From the NCBI GenBank assembly GCA_945861935.1, contig CAMAVU010000005.1, positions 1 to 52,471 of the forward strand: a stretch of DNA of 52,471 bases, given 5' to 3'. Source of the DNA: Bifidobacterium breve (GTDB lineage: Bacteria; Actinomycetota; Thermoleophilia; Miltoncostaeales; Miltoncostaeaceae). A program made the translations under genes and the position numbers. Below are positions 9,325 through 21,375 of the stretch, one piece after another (the stretch's first letter is position 1; the number at the start of each line of letters is the position of its first letter). The notes beneath the pieces were generated by a model. The model made no database searches and was not told the origin of the DNA. It was given only the letters and a program-made list of their open reading frames with translations.

Positions 9325-10419
9325 GTGAGCACGACCGTCAACGTCGCCATCATCGGCGTCGGCAACTGCGCCTCGTCCCTTGTGCAAGGTGTGCAGTACT
9401 ACAAGGACGCCGGTGTGGACGACTTCGTCCCAGGCCTCATGCACTCGGTTCTGGGTGGCTACCACGTGAGGGACATCAACTTCACGGCGGCGATCGACAT
9501 CGACGCGCGCAAGGTCGGCACCGACCTGTCCGAGGCCATCTTCAGCGAGCCCAACAACACGCTGAAGTTCTCGGACGTGCCGAAGGCCAACGTCACCGTG
9601 GCACGTGGGATGACCCATGACGGGCTGGGCAAGTACCTCTCCGAGATCATCGAGAAGGCCCCCGGCGAGACCGCCGACATCACCGGCCTCCTCAGGGACA
9701 CGAAGACCGACGTGGTGGTGTCGTACCTGCCGGTGGGCTCGGAGCAGGCCACCAAGTGGTACGTGGAGCACATTCTGGCCGCGGGATGCGGCTTCGTGAA
9801 CTGCGTCCCGGTGTTCATCGGCCGGGAGCACTACTGGCAGGAGCGCTTCCGCGAGGCCGGCGTGCCCATCGTCGGTGACGACATCAAGAGCCAGGTGGGT
9901 GCCACGATCGTGCACCGGCAGCTCGCCCGCCTCATGCGCGAGCGCGGCGTGCGCCTGAAGCACACCACGCAGCTGAACTTCGGAGGCAATACCGACTTCC
10001 TCAACATGCTCGAGCGCGAGCGGCTGGAGTCGAAGAAGATCAGCAAGACCAACGCGGTCACCTCCGTCCTCGACTATGAGATGGACCCCAAGGACATCCA
10101 CATCGGGCCGAGCGACTACGTGCCGTGGCTCACCGACCGCAAGTGGGCACACATCCGCCTGGAGGGTCAGGCATTCGGCGACGTGCCGCTGAACATCGAA
10201 CTGAAGCTCGAAGTCTGGGATTCGCCCAACTCGGCCGGGGTGGTCATCGACGCGGTGAGGTGTTGCAAGCTCGCCATGGACCGGGGCGTCTCGGGGACCC
10301 TCGAGGGGCCGGCGGCCTACTTGATGAAGAGCCCGCCCATCCAGCATCCGGACGACGTCGCCCGCGAGATGACCGAGGCGTTCATCCGCGGCGAGAGCAA
10401 CGCCGCCCTCCCCGTGTAG
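9325..10419 (+). CDS. ino1: Inositol-3-phosphate synthase
   Basis: A 364-residue myo-inositol-1-phosphate synthase of the short prokaryotic type, converting glucose 6-phosphate to inositol 3-phosphate with bound NAD. The N-terminal NAD motif [11 protein letters not shown] is clear at about residues 8-18. Family blocks include DIDARKVG (about 56-63), [13 protein letters not shown] (about 133-145), [12 protein letters not shown] (about 190-201) and [12 protein letters not shown] (about 218-229). The GTG start follows GGGGAG. It sits between the phosphatidyltransferase and a glycosyltransferase, so it probably supplies inositol for phosphatidylinositol-type lipids. Confidence 0.92.
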   Translation: MSTTVNVAIIGVGNCASSLVQGVQYYKDAGVDDFVPGLMHSVLGGYHVRDINFTAAIDIDARKVGTDLSEAIFSEPNNTLKFSDVPKANVTVARGMTHDGLGKYLSEIIEKAPGETADITGLLRDTKTDVVVSYLPVGSEQATKWYVEHILAAGCGFVNCVPVFIGREHYWQERFREAGVPIVGDDIKSQVGATIVHRQLARLMRERGVRLKHTTQLNFGGNTDFLNMLERERLESKKISKTNAVTSVLDYEMDPKDIHIGPSDYVPWLTDRKWAHIRLEGQAFGDVPLNIELKLEVWDSPNSAGVVIDAVRCCKLAMDRGVSGTLEGPAAYLMKSPPIQHPDDVAREMTEAFIRGESNAALPV

Positions 10420-10432
10420 GGATGGACTCGCG

Positions 10433-12250
10433 GTGAGCACCTCACCGCTCCGGATCGCGCTGGTGTCGCCCCACGCGTTCCCGCCGGGCGACGATGTGGG
10501 ACACGCCGTCGCCGCGGAGGCTGACGGCCTGGCCCGCCGGGGCCATGCCGTCACGATCCTGGCGCCGGGGCGGGGCCGCCCGGCGGCAGACGCCGGGCGC
10601 AGGCGCATCGAGGACCTGGAGGCGGGCGACCCCGGCGCGGTGGCCGCAGAGCCCGGTGGGCCGCCGCTGGTCGTGGCCACGTCCCGGGCGCTCCGGACCG
10701 GCACGCGGGGCACGGGCCGCCGCCTAGGGGGACCCATCGAGTCGGCATCCGGACTCGAGATCGCCCTCGGGATGGGTGGCTTCGACGTGGTTCATCTCCA
10801 TGAGCCCCTGGCCCCGTCTCCCGCGCTCGCGGCGCTTCGCCACGCCACCGGTGTGCGTGCGGTCACGTTCCATCGCACCGCACCACTCGCCGGCGTGGCA
10901 TTCGTCCGCCCGCTGGTGGACCGTGCGCTGGCTCAGGCCGACGTGAGGATCGCGCTCTCCGGGGCCGCGCGGCATGTCCTGGCGGGGGTGCTGCCCGGCG
11001 AATACGAGGTGGTGCCGGCAGGCATCGACCCCGCCCTGTTCGGGCCGCCCCCGACCGCACCGGGCCTCGTCGTGGTCGCCCGCGACCGTGACCGGACGGG
11101 GCTGAGGTTTGTGCTCCGTTCCCTCGTCGGCACCGACCCCACCCGGACCGGGCCCATCACAATCATCGGGCCGCCCGATGCCCCGCAGCGCACGCGTCTC
11201 GCCGTGCCGAAGGCCCTGCGCGATCGCACAACCGTGATACCGGATACCGGCGCGGCAGTGCGTGGGGAGGCACTGCGCCGCGGGCGGATCGCCCTTTTCC
11301 CGACGGCTGAGGAGGCCGCGAGCCCCGTGCTGCAGGAAGCCATGGCCAGCGGTCTCTGCGTGCTGTCCGCCCGGTGCCCCGGGGCCGACGAGGCCCTGGG
11401 GCCCGACGGAGGCGTGACCCTGCCGCCGTTCAATGCCGATGCCTGGGCGGATGCCGTGGCCAGTTGCCTGGGCAACCCCGCGCGCGTCGCCCTGTTCGGG
11501 GCGAATGCCGAGACCCGTGGACGGGAGCGCACCTGGGATCACGTGGCCGCGGACCTCGAGGGTCTCTACCGCGGCGTCGCATCGCGACCGGCGCGGACGG
11601 TGACAGACGGCGCCGGGGCACTGGTCCTCGCCGACCTGCGTGTGTGCGCCGGGCCGGGATTGAGCGCCCGCGAGATCGTGCAGGCGGCAGAAGAGCGCGG
11701 CGTCCGCATCGTGGCCGTGGTCGCGCCCGGTGGGATCGAGCCGGCACTTGAGGTGCACCGGGTCGCCCCCGACGGGCTTCATGTGATCGTGGGGCAGGAG
11801 ATCGAGACGCGGGAAGGCGTGATCGCCGGGCTGTTCCTCACACACCCTGTGCCCGACGGCCTCTCGCTCGACGATTCGCTGCGCCGTGTGCGCGATCAGG
11901 GCGGCATCACCGTCATCCCGCACCCCGAGGTGACGATGGCGCCCCCCGCCGCGGCCCTCCGCGCCGTCAGCCATCTGATCGACTGCCACGAGGGCCTCAC
12001 GCCAGCCCGGCCGGCCGCCCAGGCCACCGAGGGCGCCCTGCTGCTGCAACGCGCGGGCCTTGTGGTGACAGCCGGCAGCGGTGCCACCACCCCCGCCGAA
12101 ATCGGTACAGCGGGCGTCATGATGCGCCCGTTCGCGGGACCCGACGGTTTTCTGGCCTCTCTCGGCGAGGCCCGTCCCGTGCGACGGCGGCGCAGCCTTC
12201 GGAGTCTCTCGGCCCGTTCCTCGCGCCGCACGTCGCAGGGGGAGACCTAG
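10433..12250 (+). CDS. GT4-family glycosyltransferase fused to a degenerate PHP domain
   Basis: A 605-residue fusion. Residues 1 to about 380 form a GT-B glycosyltransferase: RIALVSPHAFPPGDDVGHAV at the N-terminus, a DVVHLHEP strand, YEVVPAGIDP at the linker, and the EEAASPVLQE (E-x7-E) nucleotide-sugar motif. Residues about 400-580 resemble a PHP phosphoesterase (VIVGQEIETREG, then GGITVIPHPEV). However the DLHxH and TDHN-type metal motifs are replaced by DLRVCAG and VAPGG, so the domain is probably not catalytic. The C-terminus is Arg/Ser-rich. Lying 13 bases after ino1 it may glycosylate an inositol lipid, in the manner of PimA, but the acceptor is an inference. Confidence 0.75.
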   Translation: MSTSPLRIALVSPHAFPPGDDVGHAVAAEADGLARRGHAVTILAPGRGRPAADAGRRRIEDLEAGDPGAVAAEPGGPPLVVATSRALRTGTRGTGRRLGGPIESASGLEIALGMGGFDVVHLHEPLAPSPALAALRHATGVRAVTFHRTAPLAGVAFVRPLVDRALAQADVRIALSGAARHVLAGVLPGEYEVVPAGIDPALFGPPPTAPGLVVVARDRDRTGLRFVLRSLVGTDPTRTGPITIIGPPDAPQRTRLAVPKALRDRTTVIPDTGAAVRGEALRRGRIALFPTAEEAASPVLQEAMASGLCVLSARCPGADEALGPDGGVTLPPFNADAWADAVASCLGNPARVALFGANAETRGRERTWDHVAADLEGLYRGVASRPARTVTDGAGALVLADLRVCAGPGLSAREIVQAAEERGVRIVAVVAPGGIEPALEVHRVAPDGLHVIVGQEIETREGVIAGLFLTHPVPDGLSLDDSLRRVRDQGGITVIPHPEVTMAPPAAALRAVSHLIDCHEGLTPARPAAQATEGALLLQRAGLVVTAGSGATTPAEIGTAGVMMRPFAGPDGFLASLGEARPVRRRRSLRSLSARSSRRTSQGET

Positions 12251-12316
12251 GTTGCAACGTTCGCTGCGCGCTCCGGGCAGGAAGGCCCGGCGGGCAGGAC
12301 GAAACGTGATGCGCTG

Positions 12317-12964
12317 ATGAGCGCCGAGTCACCTGCCACTCCCGAGCCCGGACCCCGTGAGGGGCGGGACGTGCCCCGCATCGAGGACGCGTACCTCGAC
12401 CGCGCGATCCGCGAGATGCACCTGCTCGAGGAGCGCATGGACGCCTGCCCGGGATGCCGGGCCGCGGGCACGTTCCCCGTGAAGGCATCGGGATCGCCTA
12501 CCGCCGATGTGATGCTGGTGAAGTGGCAGTCGTCGCTCTCAGAGCGGCAGGAGGGCGTCTCGTTCTACGGGCGCTCGGGCGAGGCCATCCGCCGGAGCGT
12601 GGAGCGCCTCCACGTGGACCCGGCCACGCTGTACGGCACCCTGGTGATCAAGTGCCCGCACACCGACCCAACAGCCCCGATGGGCGACGGACTCGAATGG
12701 CTCGCGGAGGAGATCCGGATCGTGCGCCCGCGCATCATGGTGGTGATGGGCGACCGCACCATCGCCGCCATCGATGCCCTGGCTTTCCCCATGTCGGAAC
12801 CGCTGCCCGTGGAGCACGGGGTGGTCACCCGCTGGACCCCGGCCAGCGAGGTGCTGGTGACGCCCGACATCGACGACTCGCTCGATGAGCAGGATGCCAA
12901 GCGACGCTTCTGGGCAGCGCTGCGGGCGCTCGGTGACTGGCACGCGAACGAACCCCCATGGTGA
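12317..12964 (+). CDS. Divergent uracil-DNA glycosylase superfamily protein
   Basis: A 215-residue protein with the outline of family 4 UDGs: an N-terminal CPGC (about residues 43-46), a VMLV strand, a GVSFYGRSGEAIRRS block where UDGs have PFVGRAG, LVIKCPHTDP (about 111-120), and RPRIMVVMGDRTIAA (about 135-149) matching the usual P-x-(V/I)-x-(V/L)-G-x-x-A strand. The catalytic GEAPG-type loop is replaced by KWQSSLSERQEG, and only three plausible Fe-S cysteines are seen. It may have lost glycosylase activity or act on another substrate. It follows the glycosyltransferase by 66 bases on the same strand. Confidence 0.65.
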   Translation: MSAESPATPEPGPREGRDVPRIEDAYLDRAIREMHLLEERMDACPGCRAAGTFPVKASGSPTADVMLVKWQSSLSERQEGVSFYGRSGEAIRRSVERLHVDPATLYGTLVIKCPHTDPTAPMGDGLEWLAEEIRIVRPRIMVVMGDRTIAAIDALAFPMSEPLPVEHGVVTRWTPASEVLVTPDIDDSLDEQDAKRRFWAALRALGDWHANEPPW

Positions 12965-12973
12965 CCTGCCCCG

Positions 12974-12979
12974 TATAGT
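12974..12979 (+). promoter_or_regulatory. -10 hexamer of the zinc peptidase gene
   Basis: TATAGT, close to the ideal TATAAT, ends 6 bases before ATG 12986. No ribosome-binding site fits in between, so a leaderless mRNA is likely. Confidence 0.5.
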
Positions 12980-12985
12980 TCCGCC

Positions 12986-13789
12986 ATGCGCGGGAAGACG
13001 CCCCTCGGAATCGTCGGTATGGTCGCCGCTGCGGCCATCGCCCTCACGGGGTGCGGAGATGGGGGCAGCGCGGAACCGCCGGGTACGACGGACTACGGAA
13101 GTCTGGCCGGGCTCCTGAAGGACGTGGGCGCCGAGCTCAACGACTACTGGGGCACCCAGTGGGGCACGGGCTGGCGCAATGCGGTCGTGAAGGTGCCGGA
13201 GAACGCCGCATCCACCGCGTGCGGGACCATCGACGCCGTCGAGGCGGGGCCCGCCTACTGCGATGCGGATTTGACGATGGTGCTGCCACTGGCCTTCTTC
13301 CGCGACCAGTTGGTAGGGGCCGATGATGCGGGCACCAACGATGCCGCCGTCGCCGCGATCGTGGGCCATGAGTTCGGACATCACCTGCAGGCCCTCTCGG
13401 GCCTCTCGGAGGAGATCACCGCCTGGCAGGAGGAGGATCCCGACAACGCCAACCTCCTCTCGGTCGCAAACGAACTGAACGCCGACTGCACGATGGGCAT
13501 CTGGATGTCATCGGTGGACGACGAACGGCGGCTGGAACCCGGTGACCTCGCCGAGGTGCTCATCATCCTCGGCAAGATCGGCGACGACCAGTTGAGTGCG
13601 GATGCCGGGGAGGAGGCCGATGCGACGACATTCGACCACGGCACATCGGAGCAGCGCCGGGTCTGGTTCGGGGTCGGGTACGTCGAGCAGGACATCGAGG
13701 CGTGCGGCCGCGTCTTCGACGACCTTGCGGACGGGACGCTGGCCGAGGAGTTGCAGGCGGGTGCCGATGCCGCGAATGCCAGGGGGTAA
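12986..13789 (+). CDS. Lipoprotein zinc metallopeptidase (YpfJ-like)
   Basis: A 267-residue lipoprotein with a signal ending in the lipobox LTGC (about residues 20-23). The catalytic motif HEFGHH (about 128-133) and the third ligand in NELNADCTMGIW (about 157-168) match the neutral zinc metallopeptidase family of E. coli YpfJ. The conserved TACGTIDAVEAGPAYCDAD segment (about 76-94) precedes the catalytic helix. It should act outside the membrane; its substrate is unknown. It is monocistronic, with its own promoter, and ends about 110 bases from the convergent methyltransferase gene. Confidence 0.8.
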   Translation: MRGKTPLGIVGMVAAAAIALTGCGDGGSAEPPGTTDYGSLAGLLKDVGAELNDYWGTQWGTGWRNAVVKVPENAASTACGTIDAVEAGPAYCDADLTMVLPLAFFRDQLVGADDAGTNDAAVAAIVGHEFGHHLQALSGLSEEITAWQEEDPDNANLLSVANELNADCTMGIWMSSVDDERRLEPGDLAEVLIILGKIGDDQLSADAGEEADATTFDHGTSEQRRVWFGVGYVEQDIEACGRVFDDLADGTLAEELQAGADAANARG

Positions 13790-13897
13790 GCGGGGACGCG
13801 CCGCGATCGTGGGTGGAGCGTGGCGTCGGGGTGATCCCGGCCATCCCCGTCATGGCGATTCCCTTCCCCGACCCCGCCGCGCCGCCCGGACCCGGTC

Positions 13898-15292
13898 CTA
13901 CACGCGCGTGAAGCGCGCCACCGCCTCGATGTGCGGCGTCTGCGGGAACATGTCCACCGGGCGCACCCACTCCAGACGGTAGCCGCCGTCCACGAACCGC
14001 CGGGCATTGTCGGCGAAGGTGGCGGGCTGGCAGGAGACGTACACGAGCGTCTTCGGGGCGAGTTCCAGAATGCGTCGGCAGGCCCCGCCGGACAGTCCGG
14101 CGCGCGGCGGGTCCACGATCGCCACATCGGGCACGGGTAGGCGGCCGCGGTGCTCCCGCAGCACCACGCGCACATCCCCCGCCAGGGCCGTGTGGTTGCT
14201 GATCCCGTTCCGCTCGGCGTTACCCCGGGCGTCGTCGGCGGCCTCGGGCACCAGTTCGATCGCCACCACCTCCCGCGCCAGCGACCCCAGGGCGACACCG
14301 ATGCTGCCCACCCCCGCGAACAGGTCGTACAGGACCTCGCCACCGGTCAGGCCCGCGGCCTCGGCCGCACGGCGGTAGAGGTGGCCCGTCATGCGCGAGT
14401 TGGTCTGGAAGAACGATGCGGCCGAGAGCCTGAGCGTGACCGGCCTCCCCTGCTCCACCTCCACGGTCTCCTCAATCCAGTCGCGGCCCCACACCGTGCG
14501 GCTGGGCAGCCCGGCCGTCACCTCAGAGGGCCCGTCGTTCACCGCGTGGACGATGCCCACCAGCCCGGGGACGGCGGCGGGCAGCCGCGCCGCGAGAGCG
14601 TCCACCACCTCGTCGGGCCCGTGCGCGGTGACGATCGTGACCAGGACCTGCCCGGTGAGTACGCCCTCGCGCACCACCACGTGCCGCAGGAATCCCTGCT
14701 GCGCACGCTGGTCGTATGGCTCGACCCCCTCCGCCGCCGCCCACGCCCGCACCGCCTCGCGCGCCACGTTGCCGACCGCGGAGGCCAGCAGGCACGGGTT
14801 GATGTCCACCACCTCGTCCCAACGACCCCGGCGATGGAATCCGAGGCGCAGGCTGCCGTCCGGCGCCGGCGCCGCCGAGTACTCCATCTTGTTCCGGTAG
14901 CCGAAGTGCTCCAGAGCCGGGTCGGCGTCGCGTACCTCAACGCCCTCCAGCCCACCGATCCGCACGAGGTGCTCGGCCACCTGGCGGCGCTTGGCGTCGA
15001 GCGCCTCGGCGTAGTCCACGTGCTGGAGGCGGCACCCACCACAGTCCGGTACGAACGCGCAGGGTGGTGCGATGCGCCCCGGCCCGGGCTCGAGCACCTC
15101 GATCAGGTCGGCCTCACCGAACCGCCTCCGGACCCTCTGCATACGCACGCGTGCACGGTCGCCGGGCGCTGTGTCCGCGGTGAACACCACGAACCCGTCG
15201 GCGCGGGAGACGCCACGGCCCCCGAAGGCCAGGTCGTCCACGCGCACCTCCATCTCGTCCCCGCGGGTCGGTCGCTGCACGCCGCGGGACAC
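13898..15292 (-). CDS. TrmA/RlmD-type RNA (uracil-5-)-methyltransferase
   Basis: A 464-residue S-adenosylmethionine-dependent enzyme. It has an N-terminal TRAM domain (about residues 14-70) and Fe-S cysteines in CAFVPDCGGC (about 77-86). The cofactor-binding LYDLFAGVGSIGVAL lies near 320, the VDPPRAGL motif near 395, the catalytic cysteine in YVSCQPATF (about 419-427), and the final PHIEAVA carries the general-base glutamate. Targets in the family are uridines of 23S rRNA or tRNA. GTG 15292 overlaps the upstream stop by one base (TAGTG); an internal ATG at 15253 would start just before the TRAM domain. It appears co-transcribed with the nitrilase-type gene. Confidence 0.88.
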   Translation of the reverse strand: MSRGVQRPTRGDEMEVRVDDLAFGGRGVSRADGFVVFTADTAPGDRARVRMQRVRRRFGEADLIEVLEPGPGRIAPPCAFVPDCGGCRLQHVDYAEALDAKRRQVAEHLVRIGGLEGVEVRDADPALEHFGYRNKMEYSAAPAPDGSLRLGFHRRGRWDEVVDINPCLLASAVGNVAREAVRAWAAAEGVEPYDQRAQQGFLRHVVVREGVLTGQVLVTIVTAHGPDEVVDALAARLPAAVPGLVGIVHAVNDGPSEVTAGLPSRTVWGRDWIEETVEVEQGRPVTLRLSAASFFQTNSRMTGHLYRRAAEAAGLTGGEVLYDLFAGVGSIGVALGSLAREVVAIELVPEAADDARGNAERNGISNHTALAGDVRVVLREHRGRLPVPDVAIVDPPRAGLSGGACRRILELAPKTLVYVSCQPATFADNARRFVDGGYRLEWVRPVDMFPQTPHIEAVARFTRV

Positions 15293-16104
15293 TAGGGCAG
15301 GCGCCGGTGCCGGAGCACGGGCAACATGTCACGGATCCCCCGCTGCGCGGCGAGGTCGAGGTCGGCAGCGGCGAAGCCCTCGCCCTCCGGTACGTCGGAC
15401 AGCACGACGCCCCACGGGTCCACGATCATCGAGTGGCCCCACGCACCCTCACCGGTGGCATGGATGCCGCACTGCCCGGCGGCCAGGACGAAGCACTGGT
15501 TCTCGATGGCGCGGGCGCGGAGCAGCGCCTCCCAATGGGCCGCCCCCGTGGGCCGCGTGAAGTTGGCGGGCACCGCCAGTGCCGTGGCCCCCGTCGCCAC
15601 GAGTGCCCGGTACATCTCGGGGAACCGAAGGTCGTAACACACGCTGAGTCCCACGTAGAGCCCTGCGACCTCGGCAGTGGCCAGCCCGGCGCCCGCCTGC
15701 ACGGTGTCGGACTCGCGGTATGCCTGTCCATCCACCACCGCGTCGAACAGGTGCACCTTCCGGTAGTGGGCCCGGTCGCGACCATCCGGGCCGATGAGCA
15801 CGCTGGCGTTGAACGGCCGCGTCGCGTCGCCCGTGGCCTCGAGCACGCTGCCCGCCACGATGGCGATGCCGAGGTCGCGCGCCCATCCGCGCGCAGCCGT
15901 GAGCGAGGGGCCATCAAGCGCCTCGGCCCCCTCGTGGATCCGGCTGGCGGAACCCCACCAGTTCCACCTCTCCGGGAGCACCACGAGTGCGGCCCCTGCC
16001 GCAGCCGCCGCTTGTACCAGTTCGCCGGCGTGCGCGATGTTGCGCCCGGTGTCCTCGTCCGCCAGAACCTGCACCACGGCAGCACGGACGATGTCACCCG
16101 CCAC
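15292..16104 (-). CDS. Carbon-nitrogen hydrolase (nitrilase/omega-amidase type)
   Basis: A 270-residue CN-hydrolase with the complete catalytic triad: Glu in LPERWN (about residues 43-48), Lys in YRKVHLFD (about 113-120) and Cys in SVCYDLRFPEMYR (about 153-165). The sequence around the cysteine is that of the Nit1/Nit2 branch, which hydrolyses deaminated glutathione or omega-amides rather than nitriles. Start GTG 16104. It leads a probable two-gene operon with the RNA methyltransferase. The exact substrate is inferred from similarity only. Confidence 0.85.
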   Translation of the reverse strand: MAGDIVRAAVVQVLADEDTGRNIAHAGELVQAAAAAGAALVVLPERWNWWGSASRIHEGAEALDGPSLTAARGWARDLGIAIVAGSVLEATGDATRPFNASVLIGPDGRDRAHYRKVHLFDAVVDGQAYRESDTVQAGAGLATAEVAGLYVGLSVCYDLRFPEMYRALVATGATALAVPANFTRPTGAAHWEALLRARAIENQCFVLAAGQCGIHATGEGAWGHSMIVDPWGVVLSDVPEGEGFAAADLDLAAQRGIRDMLPVLRHRRLP

Positions 16105-16157
16105 AGGGCACCCCCCGCGCTACCATGGCGGCCGACGCCACGCGAACCGGAGGAACC

Positions 16158-16394
16158 ATGGCGGACGTCGGGACACTCACGCGCATCGAGGACGTACTGG
16201 AGCGCATCCGCCCGGCGTTGCACGCCGACGGCGGGGACGTGGAGCTTGTGGACTTCGACGACGAGGGGTTCGTCCATCTCCACATGCTGGGTGCCTGCGG
16301 TGGCTGCCCCATGAGCACCGCCACGCTGACCCTGGGCATCGAGGCCGAGCTGCGCCGTGAGGTGCCCGAGGTCGAGGGCGTCATCACGGTCTAG
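16158..16394 (+). CDS. NifU C-terminal-domain Fe-S scaffold protein
   Basis: A 78-residue protein made of the NifU C-terminal domain only. The CxxC cluster site is present in MLGACGGCPMST, and the family N-terminus is seen in IRPALHADGGDVELVD. Such proteins assemble and hand over Fe-S clusters. ATG 16158 has a strong GGAGGAACC ribosome-binding site; an in-frame ATG at 16125 is an alternative but has none. A TACCAT -10 at 16121-16126 fits a leadered transcript. Its stop TAG shares the palindrome CTAG with the convergent CoA-binding gene. Confidence 0.88.
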   Translation: MADVGTLTRIEDVLERIRPALHADGGDVELVDFDDEGFVHLHMLGACGGCPMSTATLTLGIEAELRREVPEVEGVITV

Positions 16395-16822
16395 GGCACG
16401 CACGGGGGGCCGACGGCCCCGACGTCCTCGTCCCGGTGCACCTGCCCTGCACACAGGTTCTGGGCGAAGGCCAGGCCCGCCCCCACGGCGATCTCACGGG
16501 CCGCGTCGCTGACGCACCCGGGCTGTAACCACAGCGCGGTGGCTCCCACCGCGACGGCCTGCCGTGCCACCTCGGGGGCCGCATCCGACGACCGGAACAC
16601 GACCACCATGTGGATGGGCTCGTCGATCCCGGCGAGGGAGTCGCTGATGGGCATGCCGAGGATCTCGCCCGCGCCCGGACGCACCGGGATCACCCGGTAG
16701 CCCTGCGCCAGCAGGTACTCCATCACGCCGTACGACGGCCGGGTCGGGTCGGGCGACGCACCGACCACCGCGATGGTGCAGATGCCCGAGAGGATCTCCC
16801 GGGGAGTGGACTCGGGTCCCAA
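16391..16822 (-). CDS. CoA-binding (YccU-like) domain protein
   Basis: A 143-residue Rossmann protein of the CoA-binding family: IAVVGASPDPTRPSYGVMEY at the N-terminus, YRVIPVRPG, then a VVVFRSSDAAPEV strand-helix and ALWLQPGC with a late conserved cysteine. Its cellular role is not established in the family. The frame is open up to 16924, but that part lies across the tRNA-Pro gene. TTG 16822, preceded by GGGGGGAG, is the likely start. Its stop overlaps the NifU-protein stop on the other strand. Confidence 0.8.
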   Translation of the reverse strand: MGPESTPREILSGICTIAVVGASPDPTRPSYGVMEYLLAQGYRVIPVRPGAGEILGMPISDSLAGIDEPIHMVVVFRSSDAAPEVARQAVAVGATALWLQPGCVSDAAREIAVGAGLAFAQNLCAGQVHRDEDVGAVGPPCVP

Positions 16823-16856
16823 CGCATCTCCCCCCTTGACCGCGGATGGCGCCTCA

Positions 16857-16930
16857 TCGGGGTGCCCGGATTTGAACCGGGGGCCTCTCCGTCCCGAACG
16901 GAGCGCGCTACCAAGCTGCGCCACACCCCG
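16857..16930 (-). tRNA. tRNA-Pro (CGG)
   Basis: A 74-base cloverleaf on the minus strand. The acceptor stem CGGGGTG pairs with CACCCCG and the discriminator is A. The anticodon stem CTCCG/CGGAG encloses loop TTCGGGA with anticodon CGG, and the T arm CCCGG-TTCAAAT-CCGGG is intact. CCA is not encoded. It reads CCG proline codons, common in this GC-rich DNA. Confidence 0.93.
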
Positions 16931-16945
16931 CGATGAAGCCCGGGC

Positions 16946-16951
16946 ATCCTA
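16946..16951 (-). promoter_or_regulatory. -10 hexamer of tRNA-Pro
   Basis: TAGGAT on the minus strand ends 15 bases before the mature tRNA 5' end, a normal distance for a short precursor leader. Confidence 0.4.
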
Positions 16952-17054
16952 GCCCATGACTCCCTGTATTCCGCGCTGTTTGCGACACCGTCCCGCACCA
17001 CCATCCGGGACGCGCAGTAGGGTGATTACCGACACGTCAGAGAGGGAGGATGAG

Positions 17055-17252
17055 ATGCCAAATCACCTGACCCCGGACGACATGGCCGAGGCCATCGGCA
17101 TGCGTAAAGCACGCCTCATGCGCTATTGCCTCGATCAGGCCATCCCCATCTACAACGGTCGGGTGGACAAGACGCTGGTGATCACCAGCCTTCTGGCGAC
17201 CGGGCACCGATTCCCCGACGACACCGTCGCGGAGCACATGCTGGCCGCCTGA
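17055..17252 (+). CDS. Small helical protein, possible DNA-binding fold
   Basis: A 65-residue protein starting at ATG 17055 after a good GGGAGGA site; TAGGGT at 17018-17023 is a plausible -10. The pattern LTPDDMAEAIGMRKARLMRYCLDQ looks like a helix-turn-helix start, followed by a short strand (IPIYNGRVDKTLV) and a last helix. I do not recognise the family, and DNA binding is only a structural guess. Its TGA overlaps an ATG (17252) in the frame of the downstream carboxypeptidase, so coupling is possible if that start is used. Confidence 0.65.
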   Translation: MPNHLTPDDMAEAIGMRKARLMRYCLDQAIPIYNGRVDKTLVITSLLATGHRFPDDTVAEHMLAA

Positions 17253-17297
17253 TGTTGCGCCGACCCCGGCGTGCCTCATTGGCGCCGGGGTCGGCGC

Positions 17298-17303
17298 TAG
17301 CCT
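17298..17303 (+). promoter_or_regulatory. -10 hexamer of the PBP4-type gene
   Basis: TAGCCT ends 8 bases before GTG 17312 and supports that start over the upstream in-frame ATG 17252. Confidence 0.35.
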
Positions 17304-17311
17304 GCCCCGGC

Positions 17312-21371
<4,060 letters not shown>

Positions 21372-21375
21372 CGGG

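Noticed and set aside
13790-13897. Bidirectional terminator between the convergent peptidase and methyltransferase genes
   Set aside because: GGGG/CCCC stretches can pair but the stems are short and mismatched, and no T-tract follows on either strand.
16823-16924. Longer N-terminus for the CoA-binding protein
   Set aside because: These codons translate the tRNA-Pro gene; the TTG at 16822 with a ribosome-binding site is better.
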